Positions 8,261-16,708 of a DNA stretch of 39,174 nucleotides are shown here, piece after piece (the stretch's first letter is position 1; every line of letters starts with the position of its first letter). Source of the stretch: Nitrososphaerales archaeon. GTDB lineage: Archaea; Thermoproteota; Nitrososphaeria; Nitrososphaerales; Nitrososphaeraceae. A program made the position numbers and the translations under genes. A model generated the notes under the pieces. The model ran no database searches, was not told the origin of the DNA, and saw only the letters and a list, made by a program, of their open reading frames with translations. The stretch is taken from the NCBI GenBank assembly GCA_025451315.1, contig JANWKP010000091.1, forward strand, positions 1 through 39,174. Reading direction: 5' to 3'.

Positions 8261-9403
8261 TTATTTTAGTAAATGAGTCTTATCAGTTTTTTCCCAAGAA
8301 AATGATGGATCATTCCTACCGAAATGACCATACGCAGCAGTTTTTTTATAAATCGGCCTCTTCAACGATAGAGTTTCTATTATTTTAGAAGGACGCATAT
8401 CAAAATTCTTTTTCACTTTATTCTCGATTTGTTCTTGGTCGATTCTACCAGTGCCGAATGTATCAACCATTACTGAAACAGGTTCAGCCATTCCAATAGC
8501 ATAAGCAATTTGAACTTCGCACTTTCTAGCCAATTCTGCAGCTACGATATTTTTTGCGATATATCTAGCCATATAGCATGCAGATCTGTCTACCTTTGAC
8601 GGATCTTTGCCAGAAAAAGCACCTCCTCCGTGTCGTCCCATACCACCATAAGTATCTATGATTATTTTTCTGCCTGTCAGACCGGTATCAGCAGATGGTC
8701 CTCCTGAGACAAATCTTCCAGTAGGATTAATGATAAATTTGGTTTGACTATCTAACCATTCGGCACAGGTTGGTTGGATAACCTTGTTAATTATTTCTTC
8801 GCGTAACTGGTCTAGTTCTATGTCTGGAGAGTGTTGAGTAGAGAGAACAACAGTATCAATCCGCTTAGGTAAAAAATCTTCATATACTACCGAAACCTGA
8901 GATTTTCCATCTGGTCTTACCCACTCTAATTCTTTTCTTTTCCTTACATCGCTTAATTTCATACATAGTTTGTGAGCCATTATTATTGGTAATGGCATAA
9001 ATTCTGGAGTTTCCTCGCTAGCATAGCCAAAGACTAATCCTTGATCACCTGCACCTTGATCTTTTATTTCCGTTGGAGTTACCCCAAGAGAAATATCATT
9101 ACTCTGCTCATGAATAGAAGTAAAAACTGCACAACTATTACAGTCAAATCCAAAATCTGCTCGAGTATAACCTATTTCTCTGATGGTGTCTCTAACAACT
9201 TTTTGAACATCTACAGAACCCTTCGAAGTGACCTCTCCTGCAATAAATACAGTTCCAGTGGTTGTTAATGATTCAACCGCTACTCTAGAGTTAGCATCAC
9301 GTGACAAAAATTCATCTAGTATTGAATCAGAAATTTGATCACACATCTTGTCTGGGTGGCCCTCTGTAACACTTTCAGAGCTAAATAAATATCTAGAAAC
9401 CAT
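8261..9403 (-). CDS. metK: S-adenosylmethionine synthetase, bacterial/eukaryotic type
   Basis: Makes S-adenosylmethionine from methionine and ATP. At 380 residues it has the MetK signatures: [18 protein letters not shown] near the N-terminus, ISLGV with [32 protein letters not shown], and the phosphate-binding [17 protein letters not shown]. These belong to the bacterial/eukaryotic MetK family, not the divergent archaeal MAT family found in many euryarchaea and crenarchaea. It starts at ATG ([10 protein letters not shown]). It is convergent with rio2 (58 bases apart) and 30 bases downstream of the Sm-like gene on the same strand, so the two may be co-transcribed. It supplies methyl donor for the cobalamin methyltransferases among others. 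Confidence 0.96.
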   Translation of the reverse strand: MVSRYLFSSESVTEGHPDKMCDQISDSILDEFLSRDANSRVAVESLTTTGTVFIAGEVTSKGSVDVQKVVRDTIREIGYTRADFGFDCNSCAVFTSIHEQSNDISLGVTPTEIKDQGAGDQGLVFGYASEETPEFMPLPIIMAHKLCMKLSDVRKRKELEWVRPDGKSQVSVVYEDFLPKRIDTVVLSTQHSPDIELDQLREEIINKVIQPTCAEWLDSQTKFIINPTGRFVSGGPSADTGLTGRKIIIDTYGGMGRHGGGAFSGKDPSKVDRSACYMARYIAKNIVAAELARKCEVQIAYAIGMAEPVSVMVDTFGTGRIDQEQIENKVKKNFDMRPSKIIETLSLKRPIYKKTAAYGHFGRNDPSFSWEKTDKTHLLK

Positions 9404-9433
9404 TTCTAAAAGGATTTTATTCTTGTCTTTAAA

Positions 9434-9709
9434 TTATAAATCTTTTATGAGTCGTATAAAAAGAACATTATTTCCTCGAATAACAACCTTGCCATAATTA
9501 GCCAGTAAATCTGGACCTAAATATTCCTCAGCATTAACAAGAATAAGATTCATGTAAGAATCTACATTATTCATAACTCCTTTATATTCAATTTCACTTT
9601 TTAATCTCACTGCTACACGCTGGTTAAGAGATTTCTGCAATAAGGTTAATGGTCTCTTTGGTTGTTGAGAACTAGAATTAGCCGACAATGTCAATATATC
9701 ACTTAGCAA
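9434..9709 (-). CDS. Archaeal Sm-like (LSm) RNA-binding protein
   Basis: A 91-residue Sm-fold protein. The Sm1 motif is seen as LNQRVAVRLKSEIEYKGVMNNVDSYMNLIL (about residues 27-57) and Sm2 as GKVVIRGNNVLFIRL (73-87), containing the IRGNNV box that contacts U-rich RNA in SmAP proteins. Such proteins form hexameric or heptameric rings and act in RNA metabolism. A polar N-terminal tail of about 20 residues precedes the fold. The best start is TTG at 9709; the ATG just upstream (9714) is in another frame. It lies just upstream of metK and is divergent from the RadB-like gene, sharing a 76-base intergenic region. Confidence 0.92.
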   Translation of the reverse strand: MLSDILTLSANSSSQQPKRPLTLLQKSLNQRVAVRLKSEIEYKGVMNNVDSYMNLILVNAEEYLGPDLLANYGKVVIRGNNVLFIRLIKDL

Positions 9710-9785
9710 TTCATTTTCAGATGTAGCAGAATAAAAAGGTTCCTTTAAGGTTAAATAATTATAGCAATAATTTTAATAACGTTTA

Positions 9786-10490
9786 TTGGATTGTATATCT
9801 ACAGGGTCGTCAAATTTAGACAGATTCCTTCGCGGAGGAATACGTACAGGGATAATTACTAATATCTTTGGAGAAAGTGGTTCAGGCAAATCTCAATTTT
9901 GTTTTAGTATTTGTGCAAATTTGCTGAAAAAGAACGAAGATTCCAAAATAATTTTTATTGATACCTCAGGTAATTTTAGACCAGAAAGAATTCTTGATAT
10001 AACAAATAAACATAATTTAAATAAAATACTGCATAATATACACTACATTCGACCATATTCTATAAAAGAACAATTTGATGCGATTAAAAAAATTTATGAA
10101 ATACAACCAAAATTAGTCATTATTGATACTATTACTTCGCTCATAGCCTTAGAAAGCAAAAATATATCTCGTCATTTAATATTAATGAAATTTATCCATC
10201 AATTAGCACACATTGCCATAAATAATAATTGTGCTATAGTGACCACTAATATGGTAAGAAATATAATTTACGAAAATGGTGTTTATAAACCTATTAATAA
10301 AACTGACGAGCCACAAAAAAAATTAAAATTGCAACGGGAGTTTATGGAAAAATCCGTATCTCTTTCTATCCATTTTAAATTACTATTTGAAATAATAAGC
10401 ATATCTAATAATTTCTATAAAGTATCCTTCATTCAACCCTTAATTAATGATAGCACAATATTTCGAATAACTAAGGAAGGTGTATTATAA
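9786..10490 (+). CDS. RecA/RadA-superfamily ATPase, RadB-like
   Basis: A 234-residue single-domain RecA-fold ATPase. It opens with the RadB-like STGSSNLDRFLRGGI, then Walker A GESGSGKSQ (about residues 29-37), and Walker B KLVIIDTITSLIA. It lacks the N-terminal helix-hairpin-helix domain of RadA, as expected for a recombinase paralogue (RadB or aRadC type) that assists rather than replaces RadA. The start is TTG at 9786. A basic, less conserved C-terminal part (KLKLQREFMEKSVSLSIHFK) is consistent with the paralogue family. It is divergent from the Sm-like gene and convergent, 8 bases apart, with the PUA-domain gene. RadB versus aRadC cannot be settled by eye. Confidence 0.82.
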   Translation: MDCISTGSSNLDRFLRGGIRTGIITNIFGESGSGKSQFCFSICANLLKKNEDSKIIFIDTSGNFRPERILDITNKHNLNKILHNIHYIRPYSIKEQFDAIKKIYEIQPKLVIIDTITSLIALESKNISRHLILMKFIHQLAHIAINNNCAIVTTNMVRNIIYENGVYKPINKTDEPQKKLKLQREFMEKSVSLSIHFKLLFEIISISNNFYKVSFIQPLINDSTIFRITKEGVL

Positions 10491-10498
10491 AAATATTA

Positions 10499-10969
10499 TT
10501 ATATTTGTAAACCTTTATACAAATTCCAGAATTTATCACCAACATAATGCATATTATTTATTATATGACCCTTGGATAACTCAATGGCTTCCTCACTATC
10601 ATAAAGCGAAATGCCTACAGCTAAAGATTTTTGATGCTCTTTATCTTTTACAATCACAATTTTATTTTTTAAAAATGATTCAAACTTTATAATGCCAGGC
10701 CGAGCGATATTTGCACCATTACAGATGTATTTTACTGCACCCATATCTATAAGAACATAAGGAAATAACTCAACTAAATTATTGTTTCCTAAATAAGGAA
10801 GTATTGTTTCGTCGATTTGAACAGCAGTAAAATTATCTTCATGAACTAATAATTTTTTATCTTTTTCAATTTCGTATGCCTTTATATTTTTGATCTTTGG
10901 GATAGTTTTATCCGGCCAATTCGCGTGAAGTTTTTCTAATATCATAGATGTTTCCTTTTTAGATAACAT
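10499..10969 (-). CDS. PUA-domain protein, archaeal MCT-1/Tma20-like
   Basis: About 156 residues. The C-terminal PUA domain is clear: VLIDMGAVKYICNGANIARPGIIKF, then KNKIVIVKDKEHQKSLAVGISLYDS and a terminal KGHIINNMHYVGDKFW. The N-terminal half resembles the pre-PUA domain of archaeal MCT-1/Tma20 homologues, proteins linked in eukaryotes to post-termination ribosome recycling and re-initiation. The ATG at 10969 is preferred over a TTG at 10981 because the TATA-like TTTAAA near 10996-11001 (reverse strand) then lies about 29 bases upstream, as in leaderless archaeal genes. It is downstream of nothing on its strand and convergent with the RadB-like gene. Confidence 0.85.
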   Translation of the reverse strand: MLSKKETSMILEKLHANWPDKTIPKIKNIKAYEIEKDKKLLVHEDNFTAVQIDETILPYLGNNNLVELFPYVLIDMGAVKYICNGANIARPGIIKFESFLKNKIVIVKDKEHQKSLAVGISLYDSEEAIELSKGHIINNMHYVGDKFWNLYKGLQI

Positions 10970-11066
10970 ATTTATTTTCAAACTATATCATTACTCTTTA
11001 AATGATAATTTATCTTTAATTTCCATATGGCTAATAGAAATGGACGTATAAAAGATATATGAATAA

Positions 11067-12236
11067 TTATGGTTTCCTTTTTTTCATTGGAGTATATTCA
11101 CAACCCATTGGCCCACAATATTTACCAACATACACTGCTTTTGGACGATATAAAGCTGGTTTGGGTGCTGCTTCTGCAAATTTCTCTTCAATGACATGTG
11201 CTGACCATCCTGAAATTCTTGATATCGCAAATATAGGTGTATTAAGATCGGTTGGGAAACCCATACAATAATAAAGTGATGCACTATATAAATCGACATT
11301 AGGATAGATTGGTTGTTTTTTGATCTCTGTCATGTACTTTTTGGTATACTGTTCCACCTGTCGAGTGATTTCATACCATTTATAATTATCATTTTTACAA
11401 ACAGATGTTGAAAGTCGTTCTAAGATGTCTGCACGAGGATCTGTAGTACGATATACAGCATGCCCCATTCCCATTATTCTTTTTCCCTCCTTTAGTTTAT
11501 CTTGTATCCATTTTTCGATATTTTGTGAGTCATGTATATCGAAAAGCATTTTCATTACTTCAACATTCGCTCCTCCATGTAATTCGCCTGATAAGGCCCC
11601 AAGAGCGCCACAAATACATGAATACATATGTGCGCGAGTTGAAGCTATTTCTCGAGCTGCAAAAGTTGACGCATTAAAACTATGTTCAGCATGTAGTATT
11701 AAACAAATATCAAAAACTTTTACTTCTTCAAATGTAGGTTTTCGTCCGAAAACCATGTAAAGAAAGTTTGCTGAATGATTAAGTTCTTGGTCTGGTTCAA
11801 TAACCTTTTGTCCATTCCTTATCCTATTCCAAGCAGCAACGATTGATGGAATTTTAGAAATAAGTGATATAGCCCTTCTGAAGTTATCTTCTTTGGTATC
11901 AAAGTATATACGTTCATCATAATCTGCAAGTGAAGGAACACATGACTGTAGAACATCCATCGGACGAGCAGTTTTAGGTCTATTTTCTAAATTTGCAATT
12001 AAAGAATTTGGCAGATTTCTAGATTTTTTTAGTTTACCGGAAAATTCATCTAATTGATTTTTGTCAGGAAGTTCTCCAAACAATAAAAGATATGCTGTTT
12101 CTTCAAATGTAGAATGGTTTACTAAATCAAGAATATCATAACCTCGATAGATTAATTTACCATTTTCACCATCGATGGATGAAATCTTTGTATCTGCTAC
12201 TTCAATATTTCGTAAACCTATATTTCTTGCATCCAA
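11067..12236 (-). CDS. gltA: Citrate synthase
   Basis: Condenses acetyl-CoA and oxaloacetate to citrate. The 389-residue protein has the type II archaeal/Gram-positive citrate synthase arrangement: IDGENGKLIYRGYDI at the N-terminus, HAEHSFNASTFAAR, ALSGELHGGANVEVMKML (His of the active site), MGMGHAVYRTTDPRAD (second His) and ISGWSAHVIEE. All active-site regions are present. The start is TTG at 12236, with an AT-rich TATA-like stretch 26-36 bases upstream, suggesting a leaderless message. It is the first committed step of the TCA reactions, complemented in this window by sucCD. It lies downstream of the proteasome gene on the same strand, 78 bases apart. Confidence 0.96.
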   Translation of the reverse strand: MDARNIGLRNIEVADTKISSIDGENGKLIYRGYDILDLVNHSTFEETAYLLLFGELPDKNQLDEFSGKLKKSRNLPNSLIANLENRPKTARPMDVLQSCVPSLADYDERIYFDTKEDNFRRAISLISKIPSIVAAWNRIRNGQKVIEPDQELNHSANFLYMVFGRKPTFEEVKVFDICLILHAEHSFNASTFAAREIASTRAHMYSCICGALGALSGELHGGANVEVMKMLFDIHDSQNIEKWIQDKLKEGKRIMGMGHAVYRTTDPRADILERLSTSVCKNDNYKWYEITRQVEQYTKKYMTEIKKQPIYPNVDLYSASLYYCMGFPTDLNTPIFAISRISGWSAHVIEEKFAEAAPKPALYRPKAVYVGKYCGPMGCEYTPMKKRKP

Positions 12237-12314
12237 ATTTAATACATCTTTACCTCTGAGATTAATATATTAAAAGAATGGTTAAGATAGCAACGGTAGC
12301 CATTAAATGAATAA

Positions 12315-12911
12315 TTAGACCTTTAAAGATTCTTCATTCTTTCCTCTGTTACTGATAGTAAGGATATCGATCCCATCTCCACTAGATGCATCTCTTTGAA
12401 TAGCAGCTTTAATCGATTTAATAGCGAGTTTCTTTGCGTCATCTTCACTCATCTGGGAATTATATTGCCCATCCAATATACCTAACGCCATTTCGGCACC
12501 ACTTCCTACTGCAGCATATTCATCAGGAAGTAGGGATCCTAATGGATCGAGGGTATATATCCGAGGTTTATCATCATATCCTCCAACTATTACTTGAGTG
12601 AGTAAAGGAAAATATCGTCTTTCAAACATAATTACTGACATAAGTTTTGCTACTGAATTAGTAGGAACTTCACGTCTTATTTCCATTTTGCGGATTTTTG
12701 ATAATGCAGCAACCTGTCGAGCAAGTACATTCATATCGGCAACCATACCTGCACAAGCTGCTCCTACATTCTCAGTCAGCACAAAAGTTTTTTTAGTATT
12801 TTTATTTACAAGAAAGTTCCCAAATGAAACTCGTTGTTCAGATGCCAGTAAAACACCATTATTAAAAGAAATTCCTACGGCTGTTGCGCCAGGAAAGTAT
12901 TGGAAAGCCAT
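12315..12911 (-). CDS. psmB: Proteasome beta subunit lacking the catalytic threonine
   Basis: A 20S proteasome beta-family subunit of 198 residues. Where active subunits have G-T1-T-T-V-G-I after the propeptide, this protein has G8-A9-T-A-V-G-I, so the N-terminal nucleophile Thr1 is replaced by Ala and no autoprocessing is expected. The other catalytic positions are retained by numbering from that Ala: Glu17 in ASEQRVSFG and Lys33 in NTKK; the SGDGIDI block near the C-terminus corresponds to the conserved SxxD region. Crenarchaea are known to carry a paired non-catalytic beta paralogue that modulates an active one, and this is the likely role. The active paralogue and the alpha subunit are not in this window. 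The start is ATG at 12911. Confidence 0.93.
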   Translation of the reverse strand: MAFQYFPGATAVGISFNNGVLLASEQRVSFGNFLVNKNTKKTFVLTENVGAACAGMVADMNVLARQVAALSKIRKMEIRREVPTNSVAKLMSVIMFERRYFPLLTQVIVGGYDDKPRIYTLDPLGSLLPDEYAAVGSGAEMALGILDGQYNSQMSEDDAKKLAIKSIKAAIQRDASSGDGIDILTISNRGKNEESLKV

Positions 12912-12971
12912 TTGTGGTATATGACATAAGAGCCAGATTTAGTCTTTTCTATTAATTTTGACCCAAAATTC

Positions 12972-14603
12972 TTATTTTTTTCGACTATGAAGATTATGAA
13001 TCTTAATTGCTTCCCCAATCAGACGATTTTGTAATTCTAAAGCATTTTTTCCTTCTGGATGTTTCTCCTCAGCTATAGCTTCAGCTACTAATCTAATAAT
13101 ATGTCTCAAAAGAAATTCATCTCCTCTTTCTGATTCAGCTTTATAAGCTGAATTAGCTTTATTGACAAAAACTACATTTTCATTAGTAAACCCGTATCTT
13201 GAATCACTTTCGTCCTCATATGGTATTACTTTATATCCAATCTTTTTTAATGCGAACGTTCGTTTGAGAGTTTTTATTTTTTTTATCTGTTTCTTATCTA
13301 AATTATTAGGTGCTTGCAAATTAGACAATGGCTGCATCCTTTCATTAGAGTTAAAATATCTAGGCTCAATTTCACTATGGATTGTTTGATGGTCTAGTAA
13401 ACTAGTGTGAGATTGTTCTCTATTTTTGGTAAGTTGAACAGACGTATTTTCATACTCCTCATCTGTTGGAATATTATTATTGGTAGTCTTGAATTTTGCA
13501 ATTGATGTGTTTACAGTTAATATATCTCTATTAGGAACAGTTACTTTATCTTCTACTGTTTCATATTCCTCCTCCTCTAATTCTATAGATTCCAAATTCT
13601 CAACTACCGCTTGACCAAGAACTTTGTCTATTTCACGATATATTCGTGACTCTTCTTTAGTTATTAATACGTCTTCATATTCAGTCAATTTGGGTATTAC
13701 CTCATCAATAATAAATTGTTTGACGTGTTTGTTAAAGTTATAATAGGCGTCGTCCTCTATTAACGCAGATTTATCTGCAAATCTGGAAGTTAGATCATCA
13801 CATCTGAGTAATCCAGTTATTCGATTCAATTTAGTACCAAATCCAAAATCACTTCTAACAACAATATGATTCCCAATCATGATACCTATTCCTTTCTCCT
13901 CTTCCATTAATGGACGTCTTGCCACTACAATCTCACCTATAATATGGCCATCATCAAGATTTACTGGAATTCGGTAGCCTTGTATCTCTTGGGCCCTTAC
14001 TATTTCAGACTTGTCCAAATCCCATTCAAGAAATTGATCGGATTGTTTAATGTATATTTGAAACATTGGATGCCTAAGAATTGCTAATTTACGAATTTCC
14101 TTATATAATTTCAAAGTATCAATATTCATCTTTGAATTACTTAAAGTTAATTCAGTTCCATTTCTACCTAGAGATTTTTCATTAATCTCATTTAATAAAG
14201 AATTACCAGAAAATAGTTGATTTAGAGAGGTTTCGTCTATAATAAGAGATTTACTATAATTATTTTTTTTGGTTTTAATTTTCATACTCTCAAATGAAGT
14301 AAGGAAGGATAGTCTTCCTGTTCCATACCTTCCTGTTCGACTTCTCTTTAACTTTGGAGAAATGGATTCTATCTTTTTATGAGGAGAGCCTAATAACAAG
14401 AATTTTTCAATTCCTTCTACATCCATGCCAGCATCATCTTCTATTACTATAGATCCATTAGAGAGAATTGTGATTAATACCTGTGTAGCATCTTCATCAA
14501 AAGCATTTTCTATCAATTCTTTAACTATTTCATAAGGTGAAACCCATGTCTTTGTAGCAAATTCCTTAAAAAATGAAGGGTGGACTTTTAATTGTATTGA
14601 CAT
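12972..14603 (-). CDS. GHKL-superfamily ATPase (MORC/Hsp90-like), unknown role
   Basis: A 543-residue protein with a GHKL ATP-binding fold at its N-terminus: N-box ELIENAFDEDAT (residues 29-40, Glu and Asn for Mg-ATP), G1 box EDDAGMD (55-61) and G2 box GRYGTGRLSF (91-100). A second alpha/beta transducer-like domain follows to about residue 320. A polar, low-complexity linker rich in Glu, Thr and Asn spans roughly 325-435. The C-terminal ~110 residues start with a lysine-rich segment and end in an alpha-helical conserved-looking block (FLLRHIIRLVAEAIAEE). The layout resembles MORC/HATPase_c_3 proteins, not TopoVI-B or MutL, whose extra motifs I do not see. There is no histidine-kinase H-box. 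It stands upstream of psmB (60 bases) on the same strand. The function is not known. Confidence 0.8.
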   Translation of the reverse strand: MSIQLKVHPSFFKEFATKTWVSPYEIVKELIENAFDEDATQVLITILSNGSIVIEDDAGMDVEGIEKFLLLGSPHKKIESISPKLKRSRTGRYGTGRLSFLTSFESMKIKTKKNNYSKSLIIDETSLNQLFSGNSLLNEINEKSLGRNGTELTLSNSKMNIDTLKLYKEIRKLAILRHPMFQIYIKQSDQFLEWDLDKSEIVRAQEIQGYRIPVNLDDGHIIGEIVVARRPLMEEEKGIGIMIGNHIVVRSDFGFGTKLNRITGLLRCDDLTSRFADKSALIEDDAYYNFNKHVKQFIIDEVIPKLTEYEDVLITKEESRIYREIDKVLGQAVVENLESIELEEEEYETVEDKVTVPNRDILTVNTSIAKFKTTNNNIPTDEEYENTSVQLTKNREQSHTSLLDHQTIHSEIEPRYFNSNERMQPLSNLQAPNNLDKKQIKKIKTLKRTFALKKIGYKVIPYEDESDSRYGFTNENVVFVNKANSAYKAESERGDEFLLRHIIRLVAEAIAEEKHPEGKNALELQNRLIGEAIKIHNLHSRKK

Positions 14604-14705
14604 TCTATAATAATAAAATGATTTTCTTGCCTTTATTTATTGTGTTCGTGTATATGTAAAAGAATGTATTTCATATCCATTTTAAATTAATAAAAGTAGA
14701 AAAAT

Positions 14706-15587
14706 TTATTGAGGTACGTAGCCTTTTATTTTTAAGGCTTCGCTTAAACCATGAGCATGAGCTTGTGCGTTGTAGAGTATAATTTCTGCTGTATCTTTAG
14801 ATACATATCCAGCTTTAAGAGCTACATTCAGTGATTTTTGATATGCCAAAGATAAAATAGAAGGTATTGTCTCAGGTGCAAAATAATTCGATTCTATTGC
14901 AAGGTTCAATGCAGACGAATACGATAGTTGTAATTCTTTTACATATTCTTTAACGTCAAGCGTTAAATCTTTTTCCCTAAATTGAAGACCTTCAGAAATT
15001 GCATAATTGACTAGTACACCAGCTTCAATTGGTTTTATATCTAATTTAGACATTAAAGATGCAAGTTTTTGAGATATGACATCACCTGATTTGGCAACTA
15101 TTGTATCTTTTGTTACTGCAATACTGCCTTGATCGATCTTTGTTTGAACTTTCGCTTCTTTAAATTCAGAGAGGACAGGACCTGGCGGGATACCAGTATT
15201 ACCGGCAGGTATAATAATATCCTTTGGTGCAATATCTCCACCTTTTGCAGGCAAAAAAACTTTATTTTCACTAAAAATTAAATTAAGTTTGAAAGGACTT
15301 AAATCAGTAAACATCAAGGCACATTGTCCTTCTAATTCTTTGCTTAAATCTTCTATTCCTGGAATTTTACTAACTTTTTCAAAAGCTCTTTGAGCAACTT
15401 TATTTTTAATTATTTTAATATTAATTTGATCGTGGAATTTTTTCCTTAAAGTCATTAACTGTGTAGCCCTGACTTTATTCATTTTTGATAAAGCAACAAC
15501 ATTATATTTTTTTGGGAGCTCTTGCAATTCTTGATACATAATTTGCTTTTTTTTGGGATATTTTTTAATAATTGAATCTGAACTCAT
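14706..15587 (-). CDS. rpl10: Large-subunit ribosomal protein uL10 (P0)
   Basis: The stalk-base protein that binds 23S rRNA and carries L12 dimers. Its 293 residues contain the N-terminal RNA-binding domain (MNKVRATQLMTLRKKF), the archaeal/eukaryotic insertion with PAGNTGIPPGPVLSEFK, and two repeats near the C-terminus (SALNLAIESNYFAPETIPSI, SLNVALKAGYVSKDTAEIIL) that form L12-binding spine helices. It ends at ...ALKIKGYVPQ without the acidic LFG-type tail seen in many archaeal P0 proteins. It begins three bases after the uL1 stop, so it is co-transcribed with it. L12, normally next, is not downstream here but 2.1 kb upstream as a separate unit. Confidence 0.95.
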   Translation of the reverse strand: MSSDSIIKKYPKKKQIMYQELQELPKKYNVVALSKMNKVRATQLMTLRKKFHDQINIKIIKNKVAQRAFEKVSKIPGIEDLSKELEGQCALMFTDLSPFKLNLIFSENKVFLPAKGGDIAPKDIIIPAGNTGIPPGPVLSEFKEAKVQTKIDQGSIAVTKDTIVAKSGDVISQKLASLMSKLDIKPIEAGVLVNYAISEGLQFREKDLTLDVKEYVKELQLSYSSALNLAIESNYFAPETIPSILSLAYQKSLNVALKAGYVSKDTAEIILYNAQAHAHGLSEALKIKGYVPQ

Positions 15588-15590
15588 TTG

Positions 15591-16259
15591 CTAGCCACTC
15601 TTGTTTTTTTGAGATAACGATGTTAAACTTACGCTATTGCTCATTGTAAATTTGACTGAAGTATTACGAATGTTCTTATCGCCTTGTGGTAATTTTTTTT
15701 CTAACAGAGCCAATATTGTATTTGCATTTTGATAAAGTTGAGTATCATCCATTTTTTCATCTCCTATTTTAGTAGAAATGTTTAGTTGGTTTCTGGTTCT
15801 AATTCTCACAGAGCTTCTTAATCTAGTCAATATACTTTCAATAGGTGCACCATAGGGTATGGGTGTTGGCATTTTACCTTTAGGTCCAAGAACTTGACCT
15901 AGGGAACGACCAACTGTTGCCATTAATGCAGTATCAGATAAAAAGAAATCATAAGCCTTTGCTAACTTTTTAGCTTCTTTTTTATTGGTACCAAGTCTAT
16001 CGAGTTCATCAAGCTCTATTATCCTGTCTGCTTCTGCTCTTTTTGCTCTTGAACCCATTTCACCTGACGCAACTACACATACAGTCGCCTGACGGCTTGG
16101 TTTATTTGGTAAATGAACAACTTCATTAAAACTAAATCCTTTTTTAACATCAATATCTTTTAATACTATTGTAAGATCTACTGATTGATCGAAGTTTCGC
16201 TTTTTATAATCTTTTCTAGCATGTTCGATAAGATCTTTAAGTTCAACATCACTTGTCAT
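15591..16259 (-). CDS. rpl1: Large-subunit ribosomal protein uL1
   Basis: Forms the L1 stalk at the E site and in archaea can autoregulate its own operon by binding its mRNA. The 222-residue protein has family features: VDLTIVLKDIDVKKG, FNEVVHLPNKP, VVASGEMGSRAKRA, the FFLSDTALMATVGRSLGQVLGPKGKMP signature, and KIGDEKMDDTQLYQN. It is the first gene of the uL1-uL10 pair; no uL11 gene precedes it, unlike the common uL11-uL1-uL10-L12 order. It is divergent from the small membrane-protein gene at 16416, with about 156 bases holding both promoters. Confidence 0.96.
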   Translation of the reverse strand: MTSDVELKDLIEHARKDYKKRNFDQSVDLTIVLKDIDVKKGFSFNEVVHLPNKPSRQATVCVVASGEMGSRAKRAEADRIIELDELDRLGTNKKEAKKLAKAYDFFLSDTALMATVGRSLGQVLGPKGKMPTPIPYGAPIESILTRLRSSVRIRTRNQLNISTKIGDEKMDDTQLYQNANTILALLEKKLPQGDKNIRNTSVKFTMSNSVSLTSLSQKNKSG

Positions 16260-16382
16260 GGTAAATGTATAAAGATTGAATAATCAGTTACTTAAAATCG
16301 TTTAGAATAAAATAAAAAATTACTGTGAAGTGAATCTTCTTTACTTTTATTTTATATATGAAAACAAATAAGTTTTATAAAA

Positions 16383-16390
16383 TTTATATA
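16383..16390 (+). promoter_or_regulatory. TATA box for the 61-residue membrane-protein gene
   Basis: TTTATATA, with a further TTTATAAAA just before it, is centred about 30 bases upstream of the ATG at 16416. Archaeal TATA boxes sit about 26 bases before the transcription start, so the transcript should carry only a few leader bases. Confidence 0.6.
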
Positions 16391-16415
16391 CCGAGGCGTA
16401 AAATCATTTTTGTAT

Positions 16416-16601
16416 ATGGCGCAAAAAATGACTGCTCTATGGTTAATCGTACTGACCATGATTACTTGTGCGGCAGTTCCTGTCTTCCTCGTTATCTTGA
16501 CAGCACCTCATCCTACTCAATTCATTACTGCTATTGATGACAGGTTCCTAGACATTCGACCCTATTATATGATCACTGAATTCCCTTTCATCTATAGTTG
16601 A
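16416..16601 (+). CDS. 61-residue single-pass membrane protein, unknown
   Basis: MAQKMTALWLIVLTMITC begins a protein with one strongly hydrophobic segment (about residues 7-29), then a proline-containing, mildly polar tail of about 30 residues with IDDRFLDIRPYY and the end TEFPFIYS. The aromatic, structured-looking tail is unlike random AT-rich translation, and the codon use has more C and G at third positions than its surroundings, as in highly expressed genes here. The ATG at 16416 is favoured over a TTG two codons earlier. A good TATA box precedes it, and a T-rich run follows it. I do not recognise the family; it could be a small accessory subunit of a membrane complex, but that is inference only. 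Confidence 0.65.
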   Translation: MAQKMTALWLIVLTMITCAAVPVFLVILTAPHPTQFITAIDDRFLDIRPYYMITEFPFIYS

Positions 16602-16708
16602 TGGATGAATGGGAGATTATTTATTTTCTTTTTTATATCATTTTATAAACTTCTTTAAAAAATATTACTATAACAAGAGAGTAATTTATACTAATTCTTG
16701 ATCTAAAA

